From Eucalyptus grandis (lineage: Eukaryota > Streptophyta > Magnoliopsida > Myrtales > Myrtaceae): 64,000 nt of DNA. Every line of letters begins with the position of its first letter. Positions within the stretch are counted from its first letter, which is position 1. Below the pieces are notes generated by a model that ran no database searches, was not told where the DNA came from, and was given only the letters and a program-made list of their open reading frames with translations. The position numbers and the translations under genes are program-made. Positions 13,301 through 25,315 of this stretch are shown here, piece after piece. The stretch is taken from assembly GCF_016545825.1 (NCBI RefSeq), contig NC_052614.1:186001-250000 (forward strand), in the 5' to 3' direction.

Positions 13301-16300
13301 TGAAGCAAACATCCTCTGCGGCAGCAAATTCATGATCACTGAAACCAAAGACTGAGAAGTATACCAGCTTTACAGCAACTCCGCCTCGTTTTTTCTCAGA
13401 ATTGAAAGGGAAAACATGAATTATAGAGGATTTTGACCTAACAGCTTCAAAATCCATCCCCAGCTGCAAATGAGGCATCATGATTAGTTTAACATATTAT
13501 TGCACCTGAATCAAATAGATGAGCTAAAGATAGGAAAGCGATAGAAATCTTAAGCATGAACCTTGATCCCCCACTGTAAAATGGCCTTTTCAGTTGGTGA
13601 ACCAGATACCTCTACATCTCCCCCAGTCTAAAGAAGTTCAAACACAGGAAGTTATTATTGGTCACTGGTATCAAACACCCATTACTGATGCTGCAACCTC
13701 ACCTCAGGCACATAAACACTGCCATTTGAATTCTGAGCAATGCCTTCAATCAATAGAGAAATCAGAGAAGTTGATAACTGTGAGTTGCTGTCTGGAGGAT
13801 CAACTTTTCTTCCACAAGCATAAGCCTCAACCACAGTCATCTGTCACAATATGGACATTTTCTTAACATTATTAAGGGTCTCAAATTTTCTTTCCAAAAC
13901 CATATCTCCTTTGGGGTCATTCATAAACAAACTATTAACCTAGAAATAATGGTATCTAGAACACCATCATATAATATCTGCACGCAATCGTGTTTCACTG
14001 CTACAACAGCCATGTGGCTCTTAAATGATTCAAATCTACTTGCACTCAGATAAACAGCAATTTAGGAGACCTCGACACCATGCTTAGATCAGCAAAAGCA
14101 GCCTGTAACAGCACATACCTGATTTAAAGTCAAGGTTCCGGTTTTATCACTACAGATAGTTGTGGCAGAGCCCATAGTCTCGCATGCAGAAAGCCTTCGC
14201 ACCTGAGATTTTTTCAGATTGGTGATTAGGAATTTCCTTTTTTTGCCATAAAACATTCAAATGAAAGTCCCATAAGAGGAGAAAACCATCTCCATACCAA
14301 AGCTTTGTCCGCCATCATCTTTCTCATTGAGTAAGCAAGTCTGTACATTGCATCAAAGGTAAAGATGAGAGACAAACGAAGATTGTAATTTTTCACATAA
14401 ATCCATTCAAAGACCACACAGATGATTATGGAAATGATATACTATCCAGCTAAATCAAGTTCTACAAATTCAATGTGATGAAAAGCAACAGTAAGATGGA
14501 AAGGACAGCACCAATGTCAATGTTGTATTGAGAAGTCTGTTCATTATAGGGGACAAACTTACGTCAATGTAACAGCTAAAGGAAGCCCTTCAGGTACTGC
14601 AACTACCACAATGGTAACCTGGAAGGTTTGAAAGTCATTGAAGATCTAACTGATATTAATTTGCAAAACCTATTCCATCAGAAATGCACTTACTGCTACA
14701 GTGATTATTTTGATCGCTCCATCGACAGCATCACTAACACTAGTTTTCCCAGCCTTAAACTGAACGGTGCCATCTGGATTTTTCGTATGGCCAGTAAAAA
14801 ATCTGCATAAAGCTTGAGTTTGTAAGATCTATTACAATTTCAATTTAAGGATTTAATGCAACTGCAGTTGCATTTTTATTTTATTTTTTTAACAACAGCA
14901 GTTACCTTGCCAAAAGAACAACCAAAACAGCAACAGCTACAGACAGTCCAACAATACCAATGAAAGTAGCAACCCCATTCAAGCGAACCTAATATAAGAG
15001 CGAAGAAATCAGCATGACTAGAAAATCCATATCTATCAAAAAAATAATATGGAAATGATAAAAACAAGTGTAAAGAAACTAACCTGCAGGGGTGTCTCTT
15101 CCCCAGTATCTTCTGATATACTAGCCATGAGCAAACCCCACTCGGTATTAATCCCCACACTCGTCACCTAAGAAGCAAAAAAATCAGAAATGTGAGGAAG
15201 AAGACAGCTGGAATCAAACCTTGATTTGTGATAAAGACGAACTTGAAACAGAGTAACCCCCATCTCAGGAAGCAGCAATATTGACAAACTAACATTCCGA
15301 CATCACAGACAAGCATATAAAGAACCCTGCAGCTTGAAATCCATTGAGAGACATGCAGATGGTCATGAAGGGCAGAGAGAAGGGTATAAATGCATGTTCC
15401 AAGGGATGGAGCCATTCATTCAATTCAAATTTGACCCACCTCCTCCTAATGCAGCTTCAAGAAGAGAACAAACCATGTCTTTCTAAATATTTCAGTACTT
15501 TCTTTAAATCTTCTCTTTCACCAGTAAATTGAGCCTACTTTCGACATCAAAATTTTCACCTCTCTTTTTCCTTCAAGTAACAAAAGATTACAAACAGACA
15601 GAAATTTGCTTATCTAAGAACAAATGACTCCATTTTAAGGGTCCACCCTCTATTTCAAAACAAAGAGTTGAAATTAAGGCCTTGTTTGGTAACGTTTTTG
15701 CTTCTTTATTTTTCCGTTCTTTTGTTGCCCAGAACAGAAAAAAATCCGTTTGATAACATCACTGATTTTTATATTCTCCAAATAAGTTAGGGTTTGAATG
15801 ATAATCATTGTGTTTATTTATTTTTCTATTTTTCTATTCTCCAAAACAAATTTGGAACAAAACCCATTTGGTAATACAATTTTTTTTTAAAACAAATTTC
15901 TACTTCAAAAATAGATGGGTTAATACCTCCTAAAAACCTCAAACTGGTACACTTGTGACAAATTTACCCAAACTATTTTTTTGACCATGAAAAACCCCAA
16001 ACCTACACATGTGACAAATTTATCTCGACGACCATAAAAAAACCCTAAAATGGTATATTTATGACGAATTTACCCCAAACTAATTTGTTCGACCACAAAA
16101 ACCCCAAACTAATAAATTTGTGATAAATATACCCTTTGCTAAATTGGATTAATACTACAAAAAATCATAAAAATTGTGAACTCTAACAAACGAATCGTAA
16201 AATCCCAAATTGGTATACTAATCAATTGTCACGTGTTATTTAATTTAATAATTTGACAATAAAATTTAACGAAAACTAACAGAGGGTAAATTTGTCGCAA

Positions 16301-19300
16301 GTGTATCGGTTTGGGGTAAATTTGTCAAAGGTATACTAGTTTGGGGTTTTTGGTGGTCAAAAATAGTTTGGGGTAAATTTGTCACAAGTATACCGGTTTA
16401 GGGTTTTTAAGGGTATTAACCCAAAATAGATTTAGACTAGAAATAATAAATTAAAATTTTTAACTTTTCTATTTCTAGAACAAAAGTGCAAAATGAAGAC
16501 TTTTTTTCATCGTTCACTCTCGTCATTGCTCGCCGTCAACCTAGCCACTCGAAACATCGAACACCCATCATCGGCTGCCCGCCACTTGCCACTAGCCGCT
16601 GCCTACCCACTCGCCCGCTCATCTCCCACCGCCAATCACCGGCCACCAGCCCCCACTCCCGGCCGTCGGTCGCCAAACACCACCCACCCACCTCCCACGG
16701 CCCGATCGCCAATTGCCGACATCGAGATACTGCCCGCCCATTACCAATTGGCCATCAACCACCGGACAACTTCCACCACCACTCGAGAGAGAAATTTTGT
16801 GTTGTTCAAATGAATTTGTATTTCAAAAATATTTTATAGGGATATCAAACGCATAATTTTTGTTCAAAAACATGTTCGGAAAATAAAAAAAAAATTAATT
16901 TCTAACTAGTAATTGATTTCAAACAAAATGGCTATCATTCGCCCTTTAGAAGTTAAGATATAGATTTGGAACAAAATAAAAAGTAAAAAAACTTACTTCT
17001 TTGTTCCCAATTGACACAAGGTTCGGTCTCTTGCCTTGATTCGAGTCCCCATTTTTCGAATAAAGAAATAAAATTAATAAAAATTCAAAAATTTAGGAAA
17101 AAATTAGAAATTATATTTTGAGTAGTTTTACTAGATTTTAATGTTAATTATAGTTTAGAATTAGTTTAGCACAAAAAATGTGAAAATATTTTGATGAAAA
17201 TTAGATTCAAGATTATAATCTTTTAGGACTATATTATGTGGATTTTCGAATGCCATTTTCTATTAGAGACGATGCTAGGTCACAAACGCTTGGTGACTAC
17301 GGCAACATTTGCCCCTTCTCAAAAAAATCTATACACCTATTTATTGGAATGCCCAGAGATTTACTGTCAACCTCTTCATATTATGACTTATAAACCAATG
17401 GTACTCTATTGCCATTTCCAACCATCCAACTATTATGTTGGATTTTTATAGGTCATTTTAGAATATCTTTGATCAATTAAATCATTACAAAAATCCAGTT
17501 TTATCCAAACATGAAAAGTTAAAGTCTCTTTATAATTAAATAAAAAAAAATTGGGAATAGAATTGTTCTTTTTCTATTTCAAGAATAGAAATTTTATGTA
17601 GTTATCAAACATGTTCTGCTACTTAGAAGCTCTAGGGAATAGAAATAGAAAAACTATTTCTGAACATAAATTATTCCCGAGTACAATAAATTACCGAACG
17701 CACCCTAAAAGAGTCGTGCTTCTTTACCAAATTAATTCAAGAACTCATGACTATCAATTTTACAACCCACATCTAACAAAGAACGAGGTAGAGTAGCAAT
17801 ATGTTGCAAGAAAATTAGCCACTTGTTGCAAGAAAATTAGCCATCTCATGAAGTATGAATCTTTTCTGTGATGCGAAATAAGAGCATTGAGAAGTATGCT
17901 GAGGAAAGCAAAATAGAAGAATGAGAAAAATCTTACAAGCATAGTGCCGTGGCCATCTGCAACTTTGCAGCCAGACATTAGAAAGGGATCCTTTGCATCC
18001 TTGTGAACCTGATCAAAACATTAAAATGAAATAAGAAAGACCAGCTTGTGAACAGATTCATTGCACAGTGAGAGCATAATCTCCACGACACATTACAATT
18101 TTGCTCTCTCCAGTCATGCTTGATTCGTCAATTGCCAGGGAGTGACCAGAAATCAAGACTCCATCCGCGGGGACCTGGAGAGAAAAGTAAACATCACGTA
18201 TAAGAACATATCCAGTGAACACAAGGGCAGCTTACCAAATCCAGAACTGGTTTAAGTTACTTGCCTGATCACCAATGTTAAGGGGGACAACATCACCAAC
18301 TAAGAGATCATATATTGAAACTTCCACTCTTCTGCCACCTCTGACAACCTACAAACATGCAACAACTTCATCCATATGCATACAGGAAAGAGAAGTGTAA
18401 GACATTCATCTCATAAAAATTACCCACCTCCAAGTGTATATTTCTTTTCTCCTCATTTAAGTTTTGAAACTGCAGAGACTGTCTGTAATCACTTATTGCT
18501 GCAGACGAGAATCCAACCCCAATTAGGAGACTAATGTATCTCACAGCAGTCAACAGCATCCAAAGTGGAAAAACTATTATTTACTGCAAATCAACACACT
18601 GATTGCTTTCCCTTATTGAATTATTCTAGAACCTTATCAGAAGAAACTAAAACATGCAGCAATACAACGTGTCTCCTGGGCACAAAAATCATGATCTGAT
18701 CAATCAGAAGGAAATATTCAGCATGTTAACATTCTCCTGAGTTTGTAAGTTATCATCTGATCAATCAGCAAAAACATTTCCCGGTCACCATGACGGAGTA
18801 GCTAAAATTGTCAAATTGAATATGCACCGAATAAAATATTTAAAATCTTAAAGCATGTGTCAACAAAATTCCAATGCAAACAAGTCTTGTAATCAAACTG
18901 AATCCTACCTGTGACAACAATGACGAGAATAACAGCAAAAGCAATGCTCCCACCATCATACCATCCTTCCTTAATGCCCTAAAATAAGCACACCAGAATA
19001 GAATGCATGATCAATCTTTAAATAAAAAGTGATCAAAAGACTCATGATATCATGCAACCAAAGAAAAAAAAAAACATATGCTTAAAAAACAGGAATTCAC
19101 ATGACAGATGAGACATACGCACTGCTTGTCAGATAGGAGAAACATGCGTTCACTTGTATTGATAAAAAATAATTAAATGATTAATCTTAAAAGTGATAAG
19201 CTAGATAGGAACTTATTTTGTCCCTATGCCAATGCATCTTTATGGTGGCATGCACAGGAAAGTAATCCGGGTCAAGACCATTATATGCACCAAGCAATAT

Positions 19301-22300
19301 TGCTCTCTTTTTCTTTTTCTTTTTATGTTAGTTATGTCAGCTTGGGCAAGGAATGAGAACATATAAAAATACCAATCAAGATAAAGCAACTAGAAAGAAA
19401 CTAAGACAAATAATAATCGCATCACTGTCACTCATATGTGAGCAGGCCAGTCCCACCTCCGACTTTATTCCAAGCACCAAAGAAGCCACTGCAGCTATAA
19501 TCAGTATGATCAAAGTAAGATCCTGCCAGGCTTCCCAAAGGAACATCTACATGATACAAAAGACAAAAGATGAAGTACTGATGAGAATACTAATAAATAG
19601 ATGAAAAAAGTAGCTAGGCTAAACTCTTAATCAACAAACAAAACCTATGTGTCCAAACCGAAAAAAGAAAGAGAATACAAAAAGCATGAGGGTAATGTCA
19701 AAGAGATTACCCAAAAAGTCCTTCCTTTTTTCCGAGGATATGTATTTGATCCATATGTGTTCTTTCGAGCCAAAGAATCAGCATCATCTCCATGAATACC
19801 CTTCTCCAAATTTGTCTTCAACAACTCTGCTAGTCCTTTAACCTAATCATTCCATTGCCAGATTAAATCACAGAAAAGGAAAAGAACTCCCAAATCACTT
19901 CTTTTTTCTCCATTTTTTAGATGTTCAAACAATTTTAACTATCCTCACTAGAAAAAAGGAGACAAGTTATTTGTTGTTTTTCTAGTACCGCCCTTGGCTG
20001 CAGTGCTGCAAAATACAATAGTTCTGGGAAAAGCCACATTTTTCTCAATAGAAAGGGATAGAACGACAGATAGTAGTTGTCGGGATGCAACACATATAAC
20101 TTAAAGTTCCAAGGAAATCCGCCACATTTTTCGCAACATAAAGCAAGAAGTATTCTCTTTTGGTATAATTACCCCTCCATACTCCCCCAGAGTAGATACG
20201 TCATGGTCTCTGGTCATCAAAGCAAGTTGCTCTTGACCAATCCCAAAATCACCACTTGGGATGGGTGTTTTTGAGATTCCTGGGGAAAAAAAGGGAGGAA
20301 AAGAAGAGCTTATTTAAGATTTTCCAGCTGCATTGTGTGATCATGCCAAACAAGCAAACTACACATACACACATTTTCACGTCAAAATTTATTTCGCACA
20401 AAGACATAGTACAACTCAGGAACATAGAACCTATAAACTTTTTGACAATGAAAGCACACATTAAGACATAAGGCATCAATAGAAGATGAGAAATTTATAA
20501 AACAAAAAGAAACATCAACAAACTAGCACACCAGCAATACTGAAAGGAAACTGTGAAGGAGGAGCTGGAAACCACTACAAGGAACGGAAATTTTAATGTC
20601 CCATTTATGGCTAAATTGTAAGAGATCTGCAATAGGGGTGTGCAAAAGAACTGGAACCCACTCGGACCGCCCGGAACCAGACCGGAACCACTCGGAACAG
20701 GTGGTTCTTGAGGGAACCGGTCCAGTTCTCGGTTCCAATTCATGGGAACCGATGGGTACCGCTCCGGTTCCCGGTTCCATGGGTAGATCCGTCCACCCGC
20801 CCACCTGAACCGGACCGACTATTTTAAAATAATATATTAATTTTTAATATTAATCTTTAGTGAGCTAAAGAGTTTTAGATATCAATAATTGATATAAGTT
20901 TTTCTCCTAACCAGAGAAGGCATATAAATATTATGTATTAGTACCAAGGCGCTGGGCCCACTTGTAAGTAATAAGCTGAAAAAATGAATTTAAAAAGGAA
21001 ACTTACTATGTTTATGAAAATTTGTTTACAGAAACAACGATGCTAGTTCTACACTTTCTTTGATTAAAGACACCCTTTCTGTAGTTAACTTTTCAAACTA
21101 TCCTTCATTGTTTTCATCCGCGGTTGCATATAACTTCCTTCTGGTTTGTCTTTGAAATAAGGAGAATACTCTAGCTTCATGACGTTGACATTGCACTCCA
21201 ACCACTACGGCATCACCACCCCAACTAGGGGTGTGCAAAAGAACCAGGATTCGCCCAGAACCGGTGGTTCTTGAGAGAACTAGTCTGATTCCGGTTCCAA
21301 AAATGGGAACCGATGGGTACCGGTTCGGTTCCTGGTTCCATGGACGGTCCATTTGTCTGTCCCTTTCGCTATCTCTCTATTCGGCCCTCCGGTGTCGATT
21401 TTCCGACACCGTCGCCCTCGACAGTAAGTTAGCAACAGATTCGTGTGGAAGGATCTACCCAACAAGATCCACCTCAAGATCTTCGAGACCGATTCCATGG
21501 ATCCATTCGGGAAACGGACCGGACCAGCGGTCCAGTTCTCGGGTGGATCCCAACTCCAATTTTTTGGAACCGGTCCTTAGCAGGCGGTTCCCGGTTCTAG
21601 GTCAGGAACCCCCCGCCCAGACCATGCACACCCCTAATCTGCAATATAAAACTACTCCCGCACATTAATAAATATGGATTATTAACTCCCCATTTTGACA
21701 TGCATAGCATGACATGGTGCCGATTCAATAGCATATTTATGTCAGCAAAGAGAAATGCACCCAAGAAGTATCAAAGCTTGCGCCTAGTCCAATTAAGCAC
21801 AAGAAGGAGAAATAAGTACCATTAGCTTGTTGGCCTTGTGCTTTGAAAAGCTGTGCAGCCTGATGCAATGAAAAAGTTCAGTTAAATGTCACAGGTACAT
21901 ATAAGAAGTCCCCCTAAAAGATTGAAACTTGATATAGTCAACTTACGCGTATGGCCTGGGCATGAGTTCTAATTGTCTGCAGTGTTTTCTTCACTTGTTC
22001 TTCCTTCTTCAAGTCAAGGGTGTATCTAAATCGACGAGAGGCGTTCAACACAAGTGCAGCTTGCTACAAGCATACATAATTAGGTAAATAAGGATTAAAG
22101 AATTCACAACAATCCAAATAATTTATCAACTACAGAAGCAATCCGATGTCATCCGACTTCTATTTCACGATTTAGTCCAAAGTAATACAGAAAGATGTCC
22201 CTGGGAAAGGAAATAAAGTATAAAAAGCTTGTAAATCAGAACGGTATTGTGGCAATAAAAGTTTAACGGAGATCTGTTAAATATGAGCCATGACATATAA

Positions 22301-24687
22301 TGATACCCTCTTTTCAAGTAGATGATGTGGAAAAGCATCCATATATGAATTGGAAAATCAATTTGGATAATATTATTTAAAAACCAAAAAGAGAAACACC
22401 CAAAAAAAAAAAAAAAAAAAAAGTGGTAATAAACAGCAAGCCATGAAGAAGAGATCCCTTGTAACATAAAGAGTTTCTAAGTTTAGAGGTGTCTAGACTA
22501 CCTTTTATTTAATCTGTAATACTTAAAACCTTCCAAATTATTCAAATGTTATCAGGAAGAATCTCACATGATATTCCATAACTGGAAGAAAATTCATAGG
22601 TAGACGTCAGAAGTTGTTGATAAGCGCAAGCAGACAGGCTCTACATCACACAACTCACATGCACACAATCCCTAGAGGCAAAGTCACTTTCATAAGCATC
22701 TTAATAAGGAAAATCCAAACATATTTTTAACACTCTTCTAGTCAAGAATCTAACAATAAAATCTTGCTCCAAGTATAGTTTTAAGAAATTCAAACAAAGT
22801 AGATCCGAATGGACTCTAGTGCTGACTAGATTAATCAAACTTGGGGAAAATATCATAAATAATTACCATCTTCAAGTCCCTATAGAACACTAATCATTTT
22901 CCATAGACCTTTCTAACCTTAATCTAGAATCATGCTCCAGGTTTACGAAAAAGGAAGTCAAACAAGCTATATTGCAATAGACCACCAATACTCATAACAA
23001 TATCATAATCCAACTTGGGGATATATCATGGAGTAGCTATGATCTTGCAATGTCCAACAGAGCCTTGATAGTGTAATAGACCACTGACAAAATATTTTCA
23101 ACAAAATTTTGCAATCATGTCAATATATTGAGACTCATGCCTTGTATGATCCAATGGTTATAGCTTACTCTCCTCCAAATGGAGGAAATTAGACCTTGAA
23201 TTGTCAACCTTTAAACAATTAAATTCACCCAATTCATCCTCATCATGACAAATTATGCGGAACTTCAACAAAAATGGAGTAATACAACAATCAATGCCGT
23301 TCCTCAACAATATTTCCTTTCTTTGAGCAAACTCTCCCATAGAAGTTTCCAATCCATTCCTTCAACTTGTCCAATAGCACAGAAACATTCTCCTTAAAAT
23401 TGCATTCATATTCCTAGACACATTCATTGGTTCATTCTTTGCCTCCTGCGACACATCTTCATTGAACATTGATCTACCACATGACCTTATTTAACATATC
23501 AGAAGTACGCACCAGTCAAGCTCTTTGTCTAGCTTAAATAGTCGAGCGTCTTGAGACTCCGCTCACCTCCAAACACATTACACAGTCCAAGTCATCTATA
23601 CTCAGGCATATCTTTCTCGTTACTTCGTAACGCCTCTACATCTTTGCATCGATAAGGAGAGGAAGAGTGATTGTGTTAGTTGACTGCCGTCTATGACCTC
23701 ACCAACTTTTGTTTACGGATGCAATGAAAATCCACCCATCCTTCCAAGAACCTGACAAGAAACTTCAAACTTGAGGTCAATTCCTCAATCTTTCTGTGAG
23801 AGAGTATGAACGATAGGTTCAACTCATCATTGGTTTCATGGAGAAGAGAAAGAACAGACGCACCTAGGATCCTTCTCATCGATCTCCCACTAACGTACAA
23901 AAGCAAGAATCATTTTTCCGACTTGGGAAAGCGTGAAAAGTTCACAGAATAGGGCATGGTTTTGGCTCCACAGCAATAGCTTAACCCAAGCATGGATGGT
24001 CCACCTCAAACCAACTTTACCAAAACCAAAAAATAGGGTGATAAGTAGGTTTCACATTTTTGGGTTGATATTAATTGGTGTTATCTAAGACGGTAATATT
24101 TGATGGAATAAATAGAACCTCAAATTCCACTGACGCGATATAGTATCACATAAAATGCTTAGTCCAATCTCGGCCTTGAGCAACTGAGAAGTTTTAAGAC
24201 AAATCTTAAATGTTAAATCGCCTTTTTCATCGCCTTTTTCATCGACTCACGGTCCGCGCCACAGACCTCAAAGATGACAGATCATTCTCTTCACTTTTGT
24301 GTGTGCGTGCGAATCCAGCGAGAACAAGAAGTCAAACATTTATACATACATTAATCAATGATTCCGCGCAGGTATCACTTCGAAAAGGAGACGGACAGAT
24401 ATGGACAATGACGCGAAATGCCCTTAATTTAACCGGATAGATCATATCGCAAAGAGGATAAGTAGGGCCTTCCCCCCCAAAAAAAAAAAAAAATAAATAA
24501 ATAACGAAGACAAAATAAAAAGGAGAGAGCGCAATAGATCAGAATAAATTACCCTCCATCGCCTGAGACGATCCCGGGGGACGTGCTTAGTGCTGGTGAT
24601 GTCGAAAGGATCATCGGAGGGCTCGCCCGCCTCGGAGCGCCCACCTCCTGCCTCCAAATCACGCCGGCGCCCGGGCGGCTCATCCAT
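7366..24687 (-). CDS. ACA10-like: Autoinhibited P-type IIB Ca2+-ATPase (ACA8/ACA10-like), 33 exons, 1061 aa
   Basis: This gene encodes a calmodulin-regulated Ca2+ pump that exports cytosolic Ca2+ at the expense of ATP; its ACA8/9/10 relatives act at the plasma membrane. The spliced protein is 1,061 aa, close to the family's roughly 1,070. Seen in order: a basic N-terminal calmodulin/autoinhibitory segment (about residues 38-65, with Trp44 and RRFRYTLDL); TM1-TM2 (about 185-231); the actuator motif TGES (303-306); TM3 (365-388); TM4 with PEGLP (433-437); the phosphorylation site DKTGT (Asp476); the nucleotide-binding motif KGA (596-598); the hinge TGDGTNDAP (782-790); and TM6 with NLIMDT (878-883). 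No internal stop or frameshift was found. The start was taken at MDEPP because relatives begin a similar distance before the DPFDI segment; an in-frame ATG at 24,768 would add 27 residues. The last 15 or so residues are less certain. It faces the choline monooxygenase pseudogene tail to tail, about 750 bp away. I cannot separate ACA8 from ACA10 orthology by eye. Confidence 0.95.
15678..17705. mobile_element. PIF/Harbinger-like non-autonomous element in Ca2+-ATPase intron 11
   Basis: The left end reads GGCCTTGTTTGGTAACG and the right end, inverted, GGGTGCGTTCGGTAATT. Both sides are flanked by TAA (15,675-15,677 and 17,706-17,708), the 3-bp target typical of PIF/Harbinger and Tourist elements. 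The 2,028-bp interior has no transposase. Its centre (about 16,500-16,800) is C-rich and encodes only low-complexity open frames. A Mutator-like MITE is nested inside. Confidence 0.75.
15917..16422. mobile_element. Mutator-like MITE, copy 1 (nested in the intron 11 element)
   Basis: The long terminal inverted repeats begin GGGTTAATAC and end GTATTAACCC. Each arm repeats the phrase AAACTGGTACACTTGTGACA and its complement. The flanks are a perfect 9-bp duplication AAAATAGAT (15,908-15,916 and 16,423-16,431), the size made by Mutator-like transposases. It is non-coding, 506 bp. Confidence 0.88.
18175..18264 (-). other. GC-AG intron (intron 9 of the Ca2+-ATPase)
   Basis: The donor reads CAG|GCAAGT on the minus strand and the acceptor TCCAG. 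The flanking exons join as NIGDQ-VPADG, which is the conserved order in type IIB pumps. A GC donor with an otherwise perfect consensus is the known minor class handled by the U2 spliceosome. Confidence 0.85.
20633..21636. mobile_element. hAT-like non-autonomous element in Ca2+-ATPase intron 3
   Basis: The termini are TAGGGGTGTGCA and its inverse TGCACACCCCTA, flanked by a perfect 8-bp duplication ATCTGCAA (20,625-20,632 and 21,637-21,644), as expected for hAT transposition. The interior is rich in GGTTCC/GGAACC repeats and holds a second start-like end at about 21,228, so part of it is duplicated or nested. There is no transposase. Confidence 0.85.
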
Positions 24688-25011
24688 TCTGTACCGTCGC
24701 AGGAGGGACGACACCGACGGTTCACCCGCTGGAAATCCCTTCTCTGCAAAACGCCAACCGAAAAACACTAGTCTTCAGCGTCAGGACACGCACACCGACG
24801 GGAGAACGAAAGCCGCAAGTAAGGAGAGCGGGGGGTGGGTTAGGTTAGGTAGTTTGTCGCTCTCCGTCACCAAACCTTAGCCTCAGTGAAGCCTCTCGCC
24901 ACTCGAACCGTGAGTTAGAAGCGATTACTCAACAACCGTGAATCCACAAATCGAAGAGCGAACATGGAACACAGTAGAAGAACGGCCGAATCACCCACCA
25001 CTACCTCTCCT

Positions 25012-25024
25012 GTTTTATAATTTA
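25012..25024 (-). promoter_or_regulatory. Possible TATA box of the Ca2+-ATPase gene
   Basis: The minus strand reads TAAATTATAAAA about 330 bp upstream of the chosen start codon. Transcription from it would give a 5' leader of roughly 300 nt. This rests on motif and distance only. Confidence 0.3.
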
Positions 25025-25095
25025 TCCTCAAAAACATTCTCGAAATCCTCCCCTTACCTTATCCTCTCCCTCGGTCTCTGTCTGTCTCGCTCGAG

Positions 25096-25315
25096 GAGGT
25101 CGGCGTTTTCGTAATGATAGAGACGCTGAAAATGCTGGACGAATGAGTGGGGGGTGGGGTGGGGGAGAAGGAGGTCGGCGTTTTCGTAATGATAGAGACG
25201 CTGAAAATGCTGGACGAATGAGTGGGGGTGGGGTGGGGAGAAGGAGGTCGGCGTTTTCGTAATGATAGAGACGCTGAAAATGCTGGACGAATGAGTGGGG
25301 GTGGGGTGGGGGAGA
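25096..25315. repeat. Minisatellite, 3 copies of a ~73-bp unit, upstream of the Ca2+-ATPase
   Basis: Three nearly identical units begin at 25,096, 25,169 and 25,242. Each contains GGTCGGCGTTTTCG, AATGATAGAGACGCTG and a G-run of the type GGGGGTGGGGTGGGG. The units differ mainly by one or two G residues. The array lies just upstream of the putative TATA box. Open frames across it on the minus strand merely reflect the repeat. Confidence 0.92.

Larger units (their letters stand above)
7366..24687 (-). other. Exon map of the Ca2+-ATPase gene
   Basis: Exons in transcript order, from reading frame, family conservation and splice sites: 24687-24553, 22063-21947, 21859-21820, 20279-20173, 19842-19711, 19546-19457, 18978-18909, 18498-18428, 18348-18265, 18174-18097, 18008-17937, 15167-15084, 14988-14906, 14802-14694, 14618-14563, 14340-14298, 14202-14119, 13840-13703, 13627-13562, 13463-13365, 12344-12234, 11697-11527, 11157-11098, 10657-10493, 10409-10293, 9831-9733, 9402-9265, 9178-9078, 8881-8836, 8756-8622, 7959-7852, 7766-7675, 7450-7366 (with stop). 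The sum is 3,186 nt, divisible by three, and the phases match at every junction. All introns start GT and end AG except intron 9, which starts GC. The largest are intron 11 (2,769 bp), intron 1 (2,489 bp) and intron 3 (1,540 bp); the last two of 11 and 3 owe their size to transposons. Confidence 0.9.

Noticed and set aside
16486..16839. 106- and 117-codon Pro/His/Arg-rich frames in intron 11
   Set aside because: They overlap in different frames inside the C-rich core of a transposon; no domain.
7366..24687. Ca2+-ATPase as a pseudogene because of its large transposon load
   Set aside because: All 33 exons join in phase, every catalytic motif is present and splice sites are sound.
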